Part shown: in pieces, positions 1 to 9,884 of the stretch
How positions within the stretch are numbered: position 1 is the first letter of the stretch
Layout of the letters: every line of letters begins with the position of its first letter
Assembly (NCBI GenBank): GCA_963754235.1
Contig: CAVWFK010000005.1
Location: 124,001 to 188,000, forward strand
Source of the DNA: DATAYA01 sp963754235
GTDB taxonomy: Bacteria > Pseudomonadota > Alphaproteobacteria > Acetobacterales > Acetobacteraceae
DNA: 64,000 bases
Reading direction: 5' to 3'
The notes under the pieces: generated by a model
Seen by the model: the letters and a program-made list of their open reading frames with translations, nothing else
Told to the model about the DNA's origin: nothing
Databases searched by the model: none
Program-made: the position numbers and the translations under genes

Positions 1-958
1 TCGCCGCCGCGGCCGGCCGCGCCAGCACGATCAGCATGGCGGTGATGCCCAGCGCCGGGCGCACGAACGGCAGCAATGCGTGCGGTGTCACCAGCAGACC
101 GAGCATCAGGAACAGCACGATCTGCGCCAGCCAGCCGAGGGCGGAGAAGAACCGCTCCAGGCTCTCGCGCGACCGCGACGGCCGGCCGCCGACGATGATC
201 CCCATCAGATAGACGGCGAGGAAGCCGCTCGCGCCCACGAACTGGGCGCCGCCGAACAGCGCCAGCGCGGCGGCGAGCGCCAGGATCGGCGCCAGCGCCG
301 CCTCCACCGGCAGGCGGCGAAGGGCGACCAGCATCGCGACCCCGCCGGCAATCCCCAGCAGCGCGCCGCCGCCCATCTCGTCGGCGAACAGCAGTGCCGC
401 GTGGCTGATGCTGATGCCGCCGGGGGCGCGCAACGCCGTGGTGAGGAGCACGGTCAGGAACACCGACATCGGGTCGTTGAGGCCGGATTCGACCTCCAGC
501 ACCGCGATCACGCGCTCGGGCACCCCGAGCCGCGCGCGGCCGAGCAGGCTGGCGACCGCCGCGGCATCGGTGGGCGCCACCACGGCACCCACCAGCAGCG
601 CCGCCGGCCAGGTGAACGGCGAGAGCAGCACCACGACGCCGGCCACCACCACGGCAGTCGCGCCAACCCCCACCGTCGCGAGCGCCAGCGCCGGCCACAG
701 GGCGAGGCGCAGCATCCGCCGGCTGGTGGCGAGTCCGCCTTGGAACAGGATCACCGCCATGGCGACGCTGCCGATCAAATAGGCGGCCGGAAAGTCGCTG
801 AAGGCGATCCCGCCGAGCCCGTCGTCGCCGGCCAGCATCCCCAGCAGCAGGAACACCAGCAGCAGCGGCGCACCGATGCGCTGGGAGAGCAGGCCGGCGA
901 ACACGCTGAGCAGCCCCAGCACGCCGCCGAGCAGGATCAGCTCGTGCGCCGCCTCCAA
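1..958 (-). CDS. Potassium/proton antiporter, CPA family (partial, C-terminus off window)
   Basis: Only the first ~319 residues are present; the frame is open to base 1. The translation (LEAAHELILLGGVLGLLSVF at the start) has about nine hydrophobic segments. It contains the CPA-type stretch AVILFQGGL followed by VGAVVAPTDAAAV and then EVESGLNDPMSVF, the signature of NhaP2/CvrA-like K+(Na+)/H+ exchangers of the inner membrane. Start: a TTG at 956-958 with a G-rich Shine-Dalgarno-like run (GGCGGGGGG) about 8 bases upstream; no ATG precedes the first membrane segment. It is divergent from the P450 gene. Full-length relatives carry a C-terminal cytosolic domain that cannot be judged here. Ion specificity is inferred from family only. 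Confidence 0.85.
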   Translation of the reverse strand, partial: MEAAHELILLGGVLGLLSVFAGLLSQRIGAPLLLVFLLLGMLAGDDGLGGIAFSDFPAAYLIGSVAMAVILFQGGLATSRRMLRLALWPALALATVGVGATAVVVAGVVVLLSPFTWPAALLVGAVVAPTDAAAVASLLGRARLGVPERVIAVLEVESGLNDPMSVFLTVLLTTALRAPGGISISHAALLFADEMGGGALLGIAGGVAMLVALRRLPVEAALAPILALAAALALFGGAQFVGASGFLAVYLMGIIVGGRPSRSRESLERFFSALGWLAQIVLFLMLGLLVTPHALLPFVRPALGITAMLIVLARPAAAA

Positions 959-1133
959 ATCGCGAACCCCCCGCCCGGTTGCCGGTGCGCGGGCTGCCGC
1001 AGCCCGACCGGTGCCGCGGCAGTCTAGCAGGCACCTGCGAACCGCATCGTATTCACTTGCATCACGGCGCGAAGTCGGCGAACAAAGAACCTGCGGTTGA
1101 ATATCCAAGGGCGCTTTAACGGAGATGTATCGG

Positions 1134-2393
1134 ATGGATGACGCGACGCAGTATGGTTTAGCCTCAAATGACCCCGCGGCCGAGCCGGCAGTGCCGACCG
1201 GGATCGCCCTCTCGGCGTTCGATCCGAGCTTCCGCGAGTGTCCGCATCAGGTGCTCAATGCGCTGCGGGCGTGCGAGCCGGTGCATCAGGACCGGCAGTT
1301 CGACCGCGTGGTGCTGACGCGCTTCGCCGATATCGAGGCGGTGCTGGGCGATCGCACGCTCGGCTCCGATCCGCGCAAGTCGCGGCCGGGCTCGTTCATC
1401 CGCATGGCGCAGATGGTGGACGACGCCTATCAGCCGACGATGCTCAACACCGATGATCCCGAGCACAAGCGGGTCCGCAGCCTTGTGGCCCAAGGCTTCA
1501 ACCAGCGCGCGGTCGATGCCATGCGTCCGCGGATCGCGGCGGTCGCGGCCGGATTGCTCGAGGCGGTGGGGCGGCGCGATCGGTTCGATGTCGTCGAGGA
1601 GTACACGGGACCGCTGCCGACGATCGTGATCGCCGAGATGTTGGGCGTCGATGCGGCGGATCGGAAGGACTTCAAGCGCTGGTCGGATGCGCTGGTCCAC
1701 ATCCTCAATCCGCGGCGCTCGCCCGCGGAGAACGAGGCGCTTGCGTGGAGCCGAAAGAGTTTCGCCGAGTATTTCCGGTGTGCGATCGCCGAGCGGCGCG
1801 GCAAGCGCGGCACCGATCTGGTCAGCGCGCTCGTCGTCGCCGAGGAAAACGGCGAGATGCTGACCGAGCAGGAGGTCATCAACACCTGCAATCTGCTGCT
1901 CGCCGCCGGCAATGTCACCACCACCGATCTGATCGGCAACGGCGTGCTGACATTCCTGCGCCATCCCGACCAGTTGCAAAAGCTGCGCGCGCGGCCGGAA
2001 CTGGTCCGCAACGCGATCGAGGAGGTTCTGCGCTTCAATCCGCCGGTCGCCTCGACGCTGCGGGTGAGCCATGTCGAACGCGAGATCGACGGTGTGCGGG
2101 TGGGGGCCGGTCAGACGCTCGATTGCGTGATCATCGGCGGCGGCCACGATCCGGCGCTGCACGACGATCCCGAGCGCTTCGACATCGAGCGCGCCGACAC
2201 GCGCCACACCGCGTTCGGCGGCGGCGCCCATTTCTGCCTCGGCGCGCCGCTCGCGCGCGCGGAGGCGCAGATTGCGATCCCGATACTGTTCGAGCGGTTC
2301 CCGCGAATCCGGCTCGATCCCGAGCGGGAGGTCGAGCACAAGGTTTCGCCGCCATTCAACGGCCCGAAGGCGCTGTGGGTGCGCACCGATTGA
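1134..2393 (+). CDS. Cytochrome P450
   Basis: Soluble bacterial P450 of about 419 residues, normal for class I enzymes fed by ferredoxin and ferredoxin reductase. Visible motifs in order: the I-helix LLAAGNVTTTDLIGN, the ExxR helix (EEVLRFNPPV) and the heme loop FGGGAHFCLGAPLAR, with the thiolate ligand at about Cys368. An in-frame ATG lies at 1125, but GGAG at 1121-1124 is only correctly spaced (9 bases) for the ATG at 1134, so that start is chosen. No ferredoxin or reductase gene is adjacent, so redox partners must be elsewhere. The substrate cannot be read from the sequence; the overall look is that of CYP107/CYP109-like soluble hydroxylases. Confidence 0.93.
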   Translation: MDDATQYGLASNDPAAEPAVPTGIALSAFDPSFRECPHQVLNALRACEPVHQDRQFDRVVLTRFADIEAVLGDRTLGSDPRKSRPGSFIRMAQMVDDAYQPTMLNTDDPEHKRVRSLVAQGFNQRAVDAMRPRIAAVAAGLLEAVGRRDRFDVVEEYTGPLPTIVIAEMLGVDAADRKDFKRWSDALVHILNPRRSPAENEALAWSRKSFAEYFRCAIAERRGKRGTDLVSALVVAEENGEMLTEQEVINTCNLLLAAGNVTTTDLIGNGVLTFLRHPDQLQKLRARPELVRNAIEEVLRFNPPVASTLRVSHVEREIDGVRVGAGQTLDCVIIGGGHDPALHDDPERFDIERADTRHTAFGGGAHFCLGAPLARAEAQIAIPILFERFPRIRLDPEREVEHKVSPPFNGPKALWVRTD

Positions 2394-2543
2394 TACCGAA
2401 CGATGCGCGGCCTCTTCGCCCCAAAGGGCGGAGAGGGCGCGCGCCGCTCTGCGATCTCTGGCCATTGCGGGAAAAGCTGCGTCAATCCCCGTAAATAGCA
2501 AGGCGAGGGGAAGAGCGCCGTTCATGTTGGAATTACGTTACGC

Positions 2544-3554
2544 TTACGCGAGCGAGCCCACTCCCTTCTCCAGCAGCCCCCAAGCCTGTGTGCCGTATTT
2601 CGCCTGCCACTGCTTGTAGAAGCCGGCCTTTCGCAGCGCGTCGCGGAACGGCGTGGGATCGGTGGTGTTGAACGCCATCCCCTTGGCCGTCAGATCGCTT
2701 TGCAACGTGTCATTGAGCTTCTTGACGTCCGCGCGCTCCTGCACCGCCGCGTCATCCAGCGCGGCCGCGACGATCTTCTGCAAGTCGGGCGGCATCGCAT
2801 GGAATGCACGGCCGTTGGCCAGGAACCAGAACCCATCCCACATGTGGTTGGTGAGCGAGCAGTATTTCTGCACCTCGTAGAGCTTGGCGACGCTGATGAT
2901 GGCGAGCGGATTCTCCTGGCCATCCACCACATGCGTCTGCAGCGCCGAATAGACCTCGTTGAAGTTGATGCCGGTCGGCGCGGCGCCAAGCGCCTTGAAC
3001 ATCGAGGTCCAGAGCGGGCTGATCGGCACGCGGATCTTCAGGCCGTGGAAATCGGCGGGGGAGCGGATCGGCTTCGTGCTGGTGGTGGTTTCGCGGAAGC
3101 CGTTGTCCCACATCTTTTCCATCGCGATCAGGCCGGACTTCGCGATCGCCGCGCGCACATAGGCGCCGAGCGCGCCATCCATAGTCGGCCAGACCTGGCC
3201 GTAATCCTTGAACGCAAAGCCGATGCCGTTGATCGAGGCGACCGGCACCACGGTCGAGAGGATCAGCCCCGAGAGCGTGAACAACTGGATCGCGCCGACG
3301 CGTACCTGGCTCAGCATGTCGGTGTCGCCGCCGAGCACGTTGTTTGGAAAGACCTAAATCGCGACGCGCCCGCCGCTCTCGTGCTGGATGCGCGTGACCG
3401 CCTGCGCGAGCCGCACGTTGAGCGGATGCGTGAGCGGCAGGTTGTTGCCGCATTTGAGCTGGAATTGCGCCGCCGCCCGGCCCCGGCGGGCGAGCCCGAT
3501 CGCCGTAAGACCACCGCCGACGGCGCCTTTCGCCACTGCGCGTCGCTGGATCAT
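2544..3554 (-). pseudogene. TRAP transporter DctP-type solute-binding protein, amber-interrupted
   Basis: Both halves lie in one frame (337 codons). Codons 1-66 (signal-like start MIQRRAVAKGAVGGG, then LPLTHPLNVRLAQAVTRI and GGRVAI) end at a TAG at 3354-3356. The same frame then continues VFPNNVLGGDTDMLSQVRVGAIQLF down to LLEKGVGSLA. Family members read GGR(V)xI-K/x-VFPN-xxLGGD here, so the TAG replaces one ordinary residue (a single change from AAG, CAG or GAG). The intact protein would bind organic acids or similar solutes for a tripartite TRAP importer, but no DctQ/DctM genes are adjacent. It is either a recent pseudogene or a base error. The SDR gene lies just upstream on the same strand. 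Confidence 0.85.
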
Positions 3555-3576
3555 ACCGTGCCTCTCTCTTATCCGT

Positions 3577-4311
3577 TCAGAGCATCATCAATCCGCCATC
3601 GGCGACCAGAGTGGCGCCGTGGACATAGGAGGCGGCGGGGGAGAGCAGCCAGGCGATCGCGGCGGCGATTTCTTCGGCTGTGCCGATGCGCCCGAGCGCA
3701 TTCATCCCCTCGAGCCGCGCGCGGTCCGCGGGGTCGGCCAACGCGGCGGCGAGCATCGGCGTCTCGGTCGAGCCGGGTGCGACCGTGTTGACCGCGATGC
3801 CGCGTGGCCCGAGCACGCGCGCGATGTTCTTGGTCAACGCCAGCACCGCCCCCTTGCTCGCGGCGTAGGCGGCGGTGCCGGACAATCCGCCGCCGCGCAG
3901 GCCGGCGATGCTGGCGACGGTGCAGATGCGCGCACCGCGCTCCATCCGTGAAGCGGCCTCGCGGATGCAGAGGAAGGTGCCGATCACGTTGACCTCGTGC
4001 ATCCGGCGGAACGTCGCAACATCGATCTCCAGGCTCGGCGTGCTGTCGGCGAGGCCGGCGCAGGTGGCGAGCCCGTCAACCCCGCCCAACGCCTCGGCGG
4101 CTTCCGCGATTGCGCGCACGACGCTCGCCTCGTCGGCGACGTCGCAGGCGATCGCCGGGTGCCTGCCTGCGATGCGGGCCGCGCCCTCTTGGTTGCGATC
4201 CAGGCAGGCGACGCGACCGCGCTCGGCGATCAGCAGGGTCGCAAGTGCCGCGCCGATGCCGCTGGCAGCGCCGGTGATGATGGTGCGCCGTCCGGTCTCG
4301 GCGTGCGGCAT
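3577..4311 (-). CDS. Short-chain dehydrogenase/reductase (SDR)
   Basis: Classical SDR of 244 residues. The Rossmann motif TGAASGIG is at residues 13-20, and the catalytic tetrad is visible as Asn108, Ser134, Tyr149 and Lys153 (YAASK). The C-terminal VHGATLVADGG is typical of the family. The frame extends 56 codons upstream, but that stretch is not SDR-like. The ATG at 4311 has GAGGGAA a few bases upstream and begins just before the nucleotide-binding strand, so it is preferred. Cofactor preference is probably NAD, since Asp38 follows the second beta strand (ACLDRN). Substrate unknown. It sits upstream of the interrupted DctP gene on the same strand and could have been co-transcribed with it. 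Confidence 0.92.
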   Translation of the reverse strand: MPHAETGRRTIITGAASGIGAALATLLIAERGRVACLDRNQEGAARIAGRHPAIACDVADEASVVRAIAEAAEALGGVDGLATCAGLADSTPSLEIDVATFRRMHEVNVIGTFLCIREAASRMERGARICTVASIAGLRGGGLSGTAAYAASKGAVLALTKNIARVLGPRGIAVNTVAPGSTETPMLAAALADPADRARLEGMNALGRIGTAEEIAAAIAWLLSPAASYVHGATLVADGGLMML

Positions 4312-4456
4312 CGGCGGTTCCCTCTGATCCGGAGGGCAGAGTGAGGAGAACGGCCCCCAGGCGCAAGGCGAGGGGCGCAAGGCGGGCCTGCTTGAAGCCG
4401 GGCGGGGCGGATGCCACGTCCTCGTTATGCGCACCCGCGAGCCACCCGAACTTGAG

Positions 4457-4705
4457 ATGACCCTGGACGGGCAGTTCACCCGCCGGCCCGACGCGATCGG
4501 GCTGCCGGTAAAGATCGCTATTGTGGCCCTCGTGGTGGCGATGGTGGCGGCCGGACTCGCGATTGCGGCCCTCGCACTCTGGTTTGCGCTGATGCTGATC
4601 CCGATCGCCGCGGCGGCCGGGCTGGTAGGCTGGGGCGCGATGCGGTTCCAGATGTGGCGCGCCCGGCGTTCACTCGGCCGCGAGCGCGACCTGAGCGTCC
4701 GCTAG
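4457..4705 (+). CDS. Small two-helix membrane protein, unknown function
   Basis: About 82 residues from this ATG; an in-frame ATG at 4427 would add 10. Residues ~18-38 and ~42-62 form two hydrophobic helices (IAIVALVVAMVAAGLAIAAL, then WFALMLIPIAAAAGLVGW), followed by a basic cytoplasmic tail (MWRARRSLGRERDLSVR). I do not recognise a named family. It is divergent from the SDR gene, and its last 36 bases overlap convergently with the 3' end of the luciferase-like gene. Neither start has a strong Shine-Dalgarno. The clean membrane topology and basic tail argue for a real gene, but the evidence is modest. Confidence 0.5.
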   Translation: MTLDGQFTRRPDAIGLPVKIAIVALVVAMVAAGLAIAALALWFALMLIPIAAAAGLVGWGAMRFQMWRARRSLGRERDLSVR

Positions 4706-5698
4706 CGCTTCGGCCAGCAGCGCATAGGAGTGCCGCCGCACCTCCGGGTCGTGGGTGGTGGTCAGCACCGCGATCTCCCCCACCCCGTTCGCCGCCGCCA
4801 GATCGAGCAGCATCCGGGCAACCTGCGCCCCGGTGCCCAGGATGGCGCGCCGGCGCAGGCGGGCGACGCTTTCCCGCTCGGCCCCCGAGTAGGTTCGCGC
4901 CGCCGCTTCCTCGGGGGAGGGCAGGGGGGCGAACACGCCCCGCTCCCGCCCGAGCCACCACGCGGCGCGGGAAGAAAACTGGCGCTCGGCCTCCGCCTCG
5001 GTCTCGGCCGCCAGCGCCCAGACGGTGAGTGCCGCGTGCGGCGCCGGGTGGCGCGGGCTTGGCCGGTAGCCGTCGCGATAGAGTGCCAATGCCTCGGCGC
5101 AGCCGCGGCCGCCGGTGATGAAATGCGCGAAGCAGTACGGCAGCCCGAAATGCGCGGCCACCTGCGCCCCGTAATCCGAGCTGCCGAGCATCCACACCTC
5201 CGGCTCGCCCGGGCCGGCGGGCTGGGCGCGGATGTCGCGGAACGGGTGTCCCTCGACGAGCGGCCGGCCGGCGAGCCAGTCGAGCAGGTCGCGCACCTGT
5301 GCGGGAAAGTGATCGGCCGCGGTTGCGGCGTCCGGGTTCAGGGCATAGGCAGTCAACCCGTCCGAGCCGGGCGCGCGGCCGAGCCCGAGATCTATCCGGC
5401 CCGGCGCGATCGCCTCCAGCACGCGGAACTGCTCGGCCACCTTCAGGCTGGAATAATGCGGCAGCATCACGCCGGCGCTGCCCACCCGGATGCGCTCGGT
5501 GGTGGCGGCGATGGCGGCGATCAGCACCTCGGGTGCCGTGCCCGCGATCGCCTCGGAATTGTGGTGCTCGGCCAGCCAGTAGTGGTGATAGCCGAGCGCC
5601 TCGCAATGGCGCGCCAGCGCCAGGCTCTCGCGGATCGAAGTATCGGGCGTGCGGCCGGTCACGATCGTCGATTGGTCGAGCACCGAAAGCCGTAGCAT
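4670..5698 (-). CDS. LLM-class (luciferase-like) flavin-dependent oxidoreductase
   Basis: 342 residues, the usual length for the MsnO8/YhbW-type branch of the bacterial luciferase-like family. These enzymes fold as a TIM barrel and use reduced flavin (FMN or F420) for oxygenation or reduction. Recognisable landmarks: HYHWLAEHH-like YHHYWLAEHHN near residue 40, GSAGVMLPHYS near 75, and LDLGLGRAPGSD-like IDLGLGRAPGSD near 105, all classic for this branch. The start at 5698 (MLRLSVLDQS) matches the normal N-terminus. The DUF445 gene lies 13 bases upstream on the same strand, so co-transcription is possible. Substrate unknown. Confidence 0.92.
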   Translation of the reverse strand: MLRLSVLDQSTIVTGRTPDTSIRESLALARHCEALGYHHYWLAEHHNSEAIAGTAPEVLIAAIAATTERIRVGSAGVMLPHYSSLKVAEQFRVLEAIAPGRIDLGLGRAPGSDGLTAYALNPDAATAADHFPAQVRDLLDWLAGRPLVEGHPFRDIRAQPAGPGEPEVWMLGSSDYGAQVAAHFGLPYCFAHFITGGRGCAEALALYRDGYRPSPRHPAPHAALTVWALAAETEAEAERQFSSRAAWWLGRERGVFAPLPSPEEAAARTYSGAERESVARLRRRAILGTGAQVARMLLDLAAANGVGEIAVLTTTHDPEVRRHSYALLAEALADAQVALAAE

Positions 5699-5711
5699 TG
5701 CGTCCGCTCCG

Positions 5712-6977
5712 TCAGAAACTGTAGCCGAATGTCGCGCTCAGCACGGCATAGGCAAGCCCGCCGACCAGGAAGCCGACCAGCGTGCCGTTCACGCGCACGT
5801 ATTGCAGGTCCTTGCCGACGCGCAGCTCCAGCTTCTCGGTGATGGTCGCGGTGTCCCAGCCGGCGATCACGCTCGCGATGAAGTCGGCGAGCTGCGCCTG
5901 TGCTGCCGGCAGGAGCCGCGCCACGACCTGCTCCGCGGCGCGCTGCAATCCGGCACGCGCGGTGGGGTCGGCGGCGAGCATCGCACCGAGGTTGCCGAAC
6001 GCGCCCTCGATCAGCGCGACCGTACGGCCCGACGGCCGCCCAGCATCGGCCTCCATCGCGCGCCGCGCGCGGGCCCAGACATCGGCGAGCCAGGTCTGCA
6101 CCGTCTCGTGCGCCACCACGCCGCGGATCGCGCGGCCGATTTCGGCGGCGCGCGCGGGGTCTTCCTCGATGCGGGCAATCTCGCGCCGCACCCACTCGTC
6201 GAACGCCTCGCGCAGCGCGGAATCGGGGCCGATACGGTCGAGTTCCTGGTTCACCGCCACCAGCACGCGGTTGGCGATGCTGGCGCCGATCGCCCAGCCG
6301 ACCAGCTTGCCGCCTTGCTCGCTCACCCGAGCCTCGATCGCGGCGCGGAGCTGGTCCTGCTTGGCGGCGAGGGTGGTTTTGATCTCGGTGATCGCGAAGG
6401 TCAGCACCTCGTGGTGCCGCCCGCCCGAAACGAGGCCGCGCAGCGCGCGTGCCACCACCCGCCCGCCTTCGGCGCCGCCGATCACGCGCGGCACGATGCG
6501 CGCGAGCGTGCGGCGGGCGCGCCCATCCTCGAGGCTGCCGAGCAGGCGCGGCAGCAGGGCCGCGAGCGCCTGGGCCGCCGGCCGAGCCGCATCGGGATCG
6601 GCGAGAAAACGGCGGAAGATGCCGGGCAGGTCGATGCGGACGAGGGCGGCCGAAACCTGCTCGGGCGTGAACACCTGGCCGGCGACGAAACGGCCGAGCG
6701 CGCGTCCCAGCCGCTCCTTCTGCGCCGGCAGGATCGCGGTGTGCGGGATCGGCAGGCCGAGCGGATGGCGGAACAGCGCCACCACCGCAAACCAGTCCGC
6801 TATGCCGCCGATGAAGCCGGCCTTGGCCGCCGCTTGCAGCAGGTCGGCCGCGGTCGAGCGGGGCAGGGCGTAGCTGGCGAGCGTGAGGGCGGCCATCAGC
6901 ACCAGCAGAGCGGTCGCGACGGCGCGGTGCCTGGCGAGCGCGCGCCGTGCCGCGGCGTCCGGGTCGGGCGGGGTCAT
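5712..6977 (-). CDS. DUF445 family inner-membrane protein (YjiN-like)
   Basis: About 421 residues from the ATG at 6977; an ATG at 7037 would add 20 residues of low-complexity sequence. The N-terminal hydrophobic helix (ATALLVLMAALTLASYAL) is followed by the DUF445 signature AKAGFIGGIADWFAVVALFRHPLG. A long amphipathic, partly coiled alpha-helical region comes next, and a final hydrophobic segment (LVGFLVGGLAYAVLSATFGYSF) ends the protein. The family is conserved across bacteria and its biochemical role is not established. It precedes the luciferase-like gene by 13 bases. Neither start shows a strong Shine-Dalgarno. Confidence 0.88.
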   Translation of the reverse strand: MTPPDPDAAARRALARHRAVATALLVLMAALTLASYALPRSTAADLLQAAAKAGFIGGIADWFAVVALFRHPLGLPIPHTAILPAQKERLGRALGRFVAGQVFTPEQVSAALVRIDLPGIFRRFLADPDAARPAAQALAALLPRLLGSLEDGRARRTLARIVPRVIGGAEGGRVVARALRGLVSGGRHHEVLTFAITEIKTTLAAKQDQLRAAIEARVSEQGGKLVGWAIGASIANRVLVAVNQELDRIGPDSALREAFDEWVRREIARIEEDPARAAEIGRAIRGVVAHETVQTWLADVWARARRAMEADAGRPSGRTVALIEGAFGNLGAMLAADPTARAGLQRAAEQVVARLLPAAQAQLADFIASVIAGWDTATITEKLELRVGKDLQYVRVNGTLVGFLVGGLAYAVLSATFGYSF

Positions 6978-7080
6978 CGCGGGCCGAACTGCGCCCCAGC
7001 GCGCTTGCGGGCAAGGGGCGGTGCCGCGCCGCGTCATGTCGTGCTTGAACCGCCGTTGTGCGCTGCCGCATGGTGGTGAG

Positions 7081-9866
7081 ATGGCCGATATCGAGTCCGC
7101 GCCCGTGCCAGCGGCCGCCGATGCCGACGCTCTCCTCGCGGCGGCCGGGCAGGCGCGCGATCAGGCAGCGCTCGACCCGTTCGGCAATCCGGTCCTGTCG
7201 CTGGCGCTCGGGATCAGCCGGCGCATCGACGATGGCGCGCTGCCGGACGAGGGGTTGCAGGCCCTGGTCCGGGTGCTGCGCGACGCCGCCTTCGCCGACC
7301 GCGCGGGCCGGCTCGCTGCCTATGTCGGCGGCACCGACGCGTCCGGATCGGTCGCCGCGATGGCGGCGATGGCGCAGCGCCTGGTGCGGCCCGACCCCTC
7401 CGACAGCCCGGTACCGCTGCGCGCCTTTCGTGCCGCGCTGGAGCGCACCCGGTTCGCCGCCGTGTTCACCGCGCATCCGACCTTCGCCCACCCGCCGGAG
7501 GTGTTCGCGGCCCTAGCCGAGGCGGCGTGCGGCCGGCCCGCGCCGTCCTTTGCCTCGCACCGTCCGCGGCCCCCAACGCTCGCCGAGGAGTTCGCGCAGG
7601 CGGCCGCCGCGATCGGGCGCGGACGCGACGCGCTCGATGCGCTCAACGGCGCATTCTTCGATGCGGCACGCCCGGTCTGGCCGGATCGCTGGACCGAGCT
7701 GGTGCCACGCCCGCTCGTGCTGGCGAGCTGGGTTGGCTACGACACCGACGGCCGCACCGATATCGACTGGTTCGACACGCTGCGGCTGCGGCTGGAGATG
7801 AAGCGGCTCCAGCTTGCGCGGCTGGGTGGGCAGGTGGCGGGAACGGTTGTCGCCGGGCCGGTCGAGGCCGCGCTGGCGGCGGTCGGGCGGCAGATCGCCG
7901 CCTGTCCCGATCGCGCCGATGCCGACCAGACCGCCCGCTTCGCGCACGTCCTGGTGGGCGAGGCGGCGGTCTCGCTGACCTCGCCCGCGCCGCTGCTGGC
8001 ACCGTTCGCGGACGCGATCGCGCGGCCGATGAGGCCGGGCAGCGGCGGCTCGCGATCGCGCGCGCGGGGCTGGTCTCGCACGGGCTTTCGCTCGCGCACA
8101 CGCATGTCCGACTTAATGCGACGCAGATCCACAACGCGATGCGCACGCAACTCGGCCTTCAAGATCCGCACGCGGACCTCTCGCGCCGCCGCCGGCTGCT
8201 CGGCGCCGTGAACGCGGCGCTCGATACCGTGCAGGCAGTGCCGGTCGATTTCGGCGCGATCCTGATCGAGCAGGCCTCGGCGCCGCGGCTGATGATGACC
8301 GTGGCACAGATCATCAAGCACATCGACGGTTCGATCCCGGTGCGCTTCCTGATCGCCGAGACCGAGACCGGCAGCACGCTGCTCGGTGCGCTGTGGCTGG
8401 CGCGCCGTTTCGGCATCTCCGATCAGGTGGAGATCAGCCCCCTGTTTGAGACGCCGGAGGCGTTGGAGGGCGGCGCGCGGGTGCTGGAGGAGGCGCTGCG
8501 CAGCCCGCACTGGCGCGCCTATCTGCGCGAGACCGGGCGTCTCGCCCTGCAATTCGGCTACTCCGATTCGGGTCGTTATGTCGGCCAGCTCGCCGCGAGC
8601 TATCTGATCGAGCGGTTGCGGCTGAAGGTCGCCGACGCGCTGGCGCGGCATGGGCTTGCCGATGTCGAGGTGATTCTGTTCGACACGCACGGCGAGAGCA
8701 TCGGCCGCGGCGCGCATCCCGGCTCGCTGGCGGATCGGCTGAAATACCTCTCCCCCTCGGTCAGCCGACAGGCGTTCGCACGCGCGGGCATCGCGACGCG
8801 CGAGGAGGCGACGTTCCAGGGCGGCGACGGCTATCTGCTGTTCGGCACGCCGGACCTGGCCCTGGCGACGGTCGCGCGGATCGCCCGACACGCCTTCGCG
8901 AGCGTGCCCGGCGAAACCGACCCGATCTATCGCGAGCCGGATTTCGCTGCCGATTTCTTCGCTTCGACCGGACTCGCGATGCGTGAGCTGGTGGAGGATG
9001 AGGGCTACGCGGCACTGCTCGGCGCGTTCGGACCGGCGCTGCTCGATCCGGCCGGCTCGCGACCGGCGGCGCGGCAGATCGAGGGGCTGGGCGGTCCGGC
9101 GCTGATCCGCCACCCGCGGGAGCTGCGCGCGATCCCGAACAACGCGATCCTGCAGCAGCTCGGTTGGTTCGCGAACACGCTGCACGGGCTGGGCGCGGCG
9201 GCGGCGCGGCAGCCGGAGGCGCTTGTCGAGTTGCGCGAGAGCAGCCCCCGCTTCGGCCGCGCGCTGGACTTCGCGCGCCATGCGCTCGCGCATTCCGATC
9301 TTGATGTGCTGCGCGGCGTGGTGCTGCTGCTCGATCCCGGCGCATGGCTGGATCGGGCGATGCACGCGCGCACGCCCGCTCGCGCGGCGGCACTGATGCG
9401 GGTGGCGCGGGCGCTCGAGGAGATGGCGCTGGGGGCGCCCGCGCTGGCGATGTTCCGGCGCATCCAGGCCGACTATGTGGCGCTGTTGCAGGCGTGGCCC
9501 GATGCGCCGCGGATGGCGCCGCGCGCGCTGCTGCTGCACGCGCTGCGACTGGCGCTGATCCAGCGGATCTGGCTGCTGGGGGCGGAGATTCCGGAGTTCT
9601 CGCCGCGCCACGGCACCACCCGTGCGGCGCTGGAGATGCAGGTGCTACGACTTGATGTGCCGGGCGCGGTCCGCTTCCTCGCCGAGGTGTTTCCGCCGGC
9701 GCCGGACGCCAATGCGGATCGCGACTACGCCGAGCCGGCGGCACCTCGCCCCGCCGCTTCCTATGCGCGAGAGCACGCGACGATCTTTGCGCCGATGGAG
9801 CGGCTGTTTGCGCTGGTGCGCGAGATCGGCACCGCGATCAGCCACGAGGTCGGCGCGTTCGGCTGA
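7081..9866 (+). CDS. Phosphoenolpyruvate carboxylase-like protein, divergent active site, frameshifted
   Basis: About 928 residues if one missing base near 8018-8027 is restored: the first frame runs through FADAIAR and the next resumes at ADEAGQRRLAIARAGLVSHG. PEPC landmarks are present: FTAHPT (catalytic-type His132), LNATQIHNAMR, FLIAETETGSTLLGAL, FGYSDSGR and SRPAARQ...RAIPN. However, the family hallmark FHGRGGSxGRGG reads FDTHGESIGRGA. The Lys of GYSDSxKDAG is Arg followed by Tyr-Val. The TAHPTE Glu is Phe. The invariant C-terminal (Q/R)NTG is replaced by GAFG. The fold is thus PEPC, but carboxylation of PEP to oxaloacetate is doubtful; it may be a paralogue with another role. ATG 7081 has GGTGAG just upstream. 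Confidence 0.8.
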
Positions 9867-9884
9867 GACCCGAATCGCTTTGGT

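Noticed and set aside
80..1027. Long plus-strand frames opposite the antiporter (and similar Arg/Pro/Gly-rich frames elsewhere)
   Set aside because: They are out-of-frame images of real genes in very GC-rich DNA: low complexity, no domains, no ribosome binding sites.
3354..3356. TAG in the DctP gene as a pyrrolysine or programmed read-through codon
   Set aside because: No pyrrolysine genes, no downstream structure and no reason for a special residue here; a mutation or base error is simpler.
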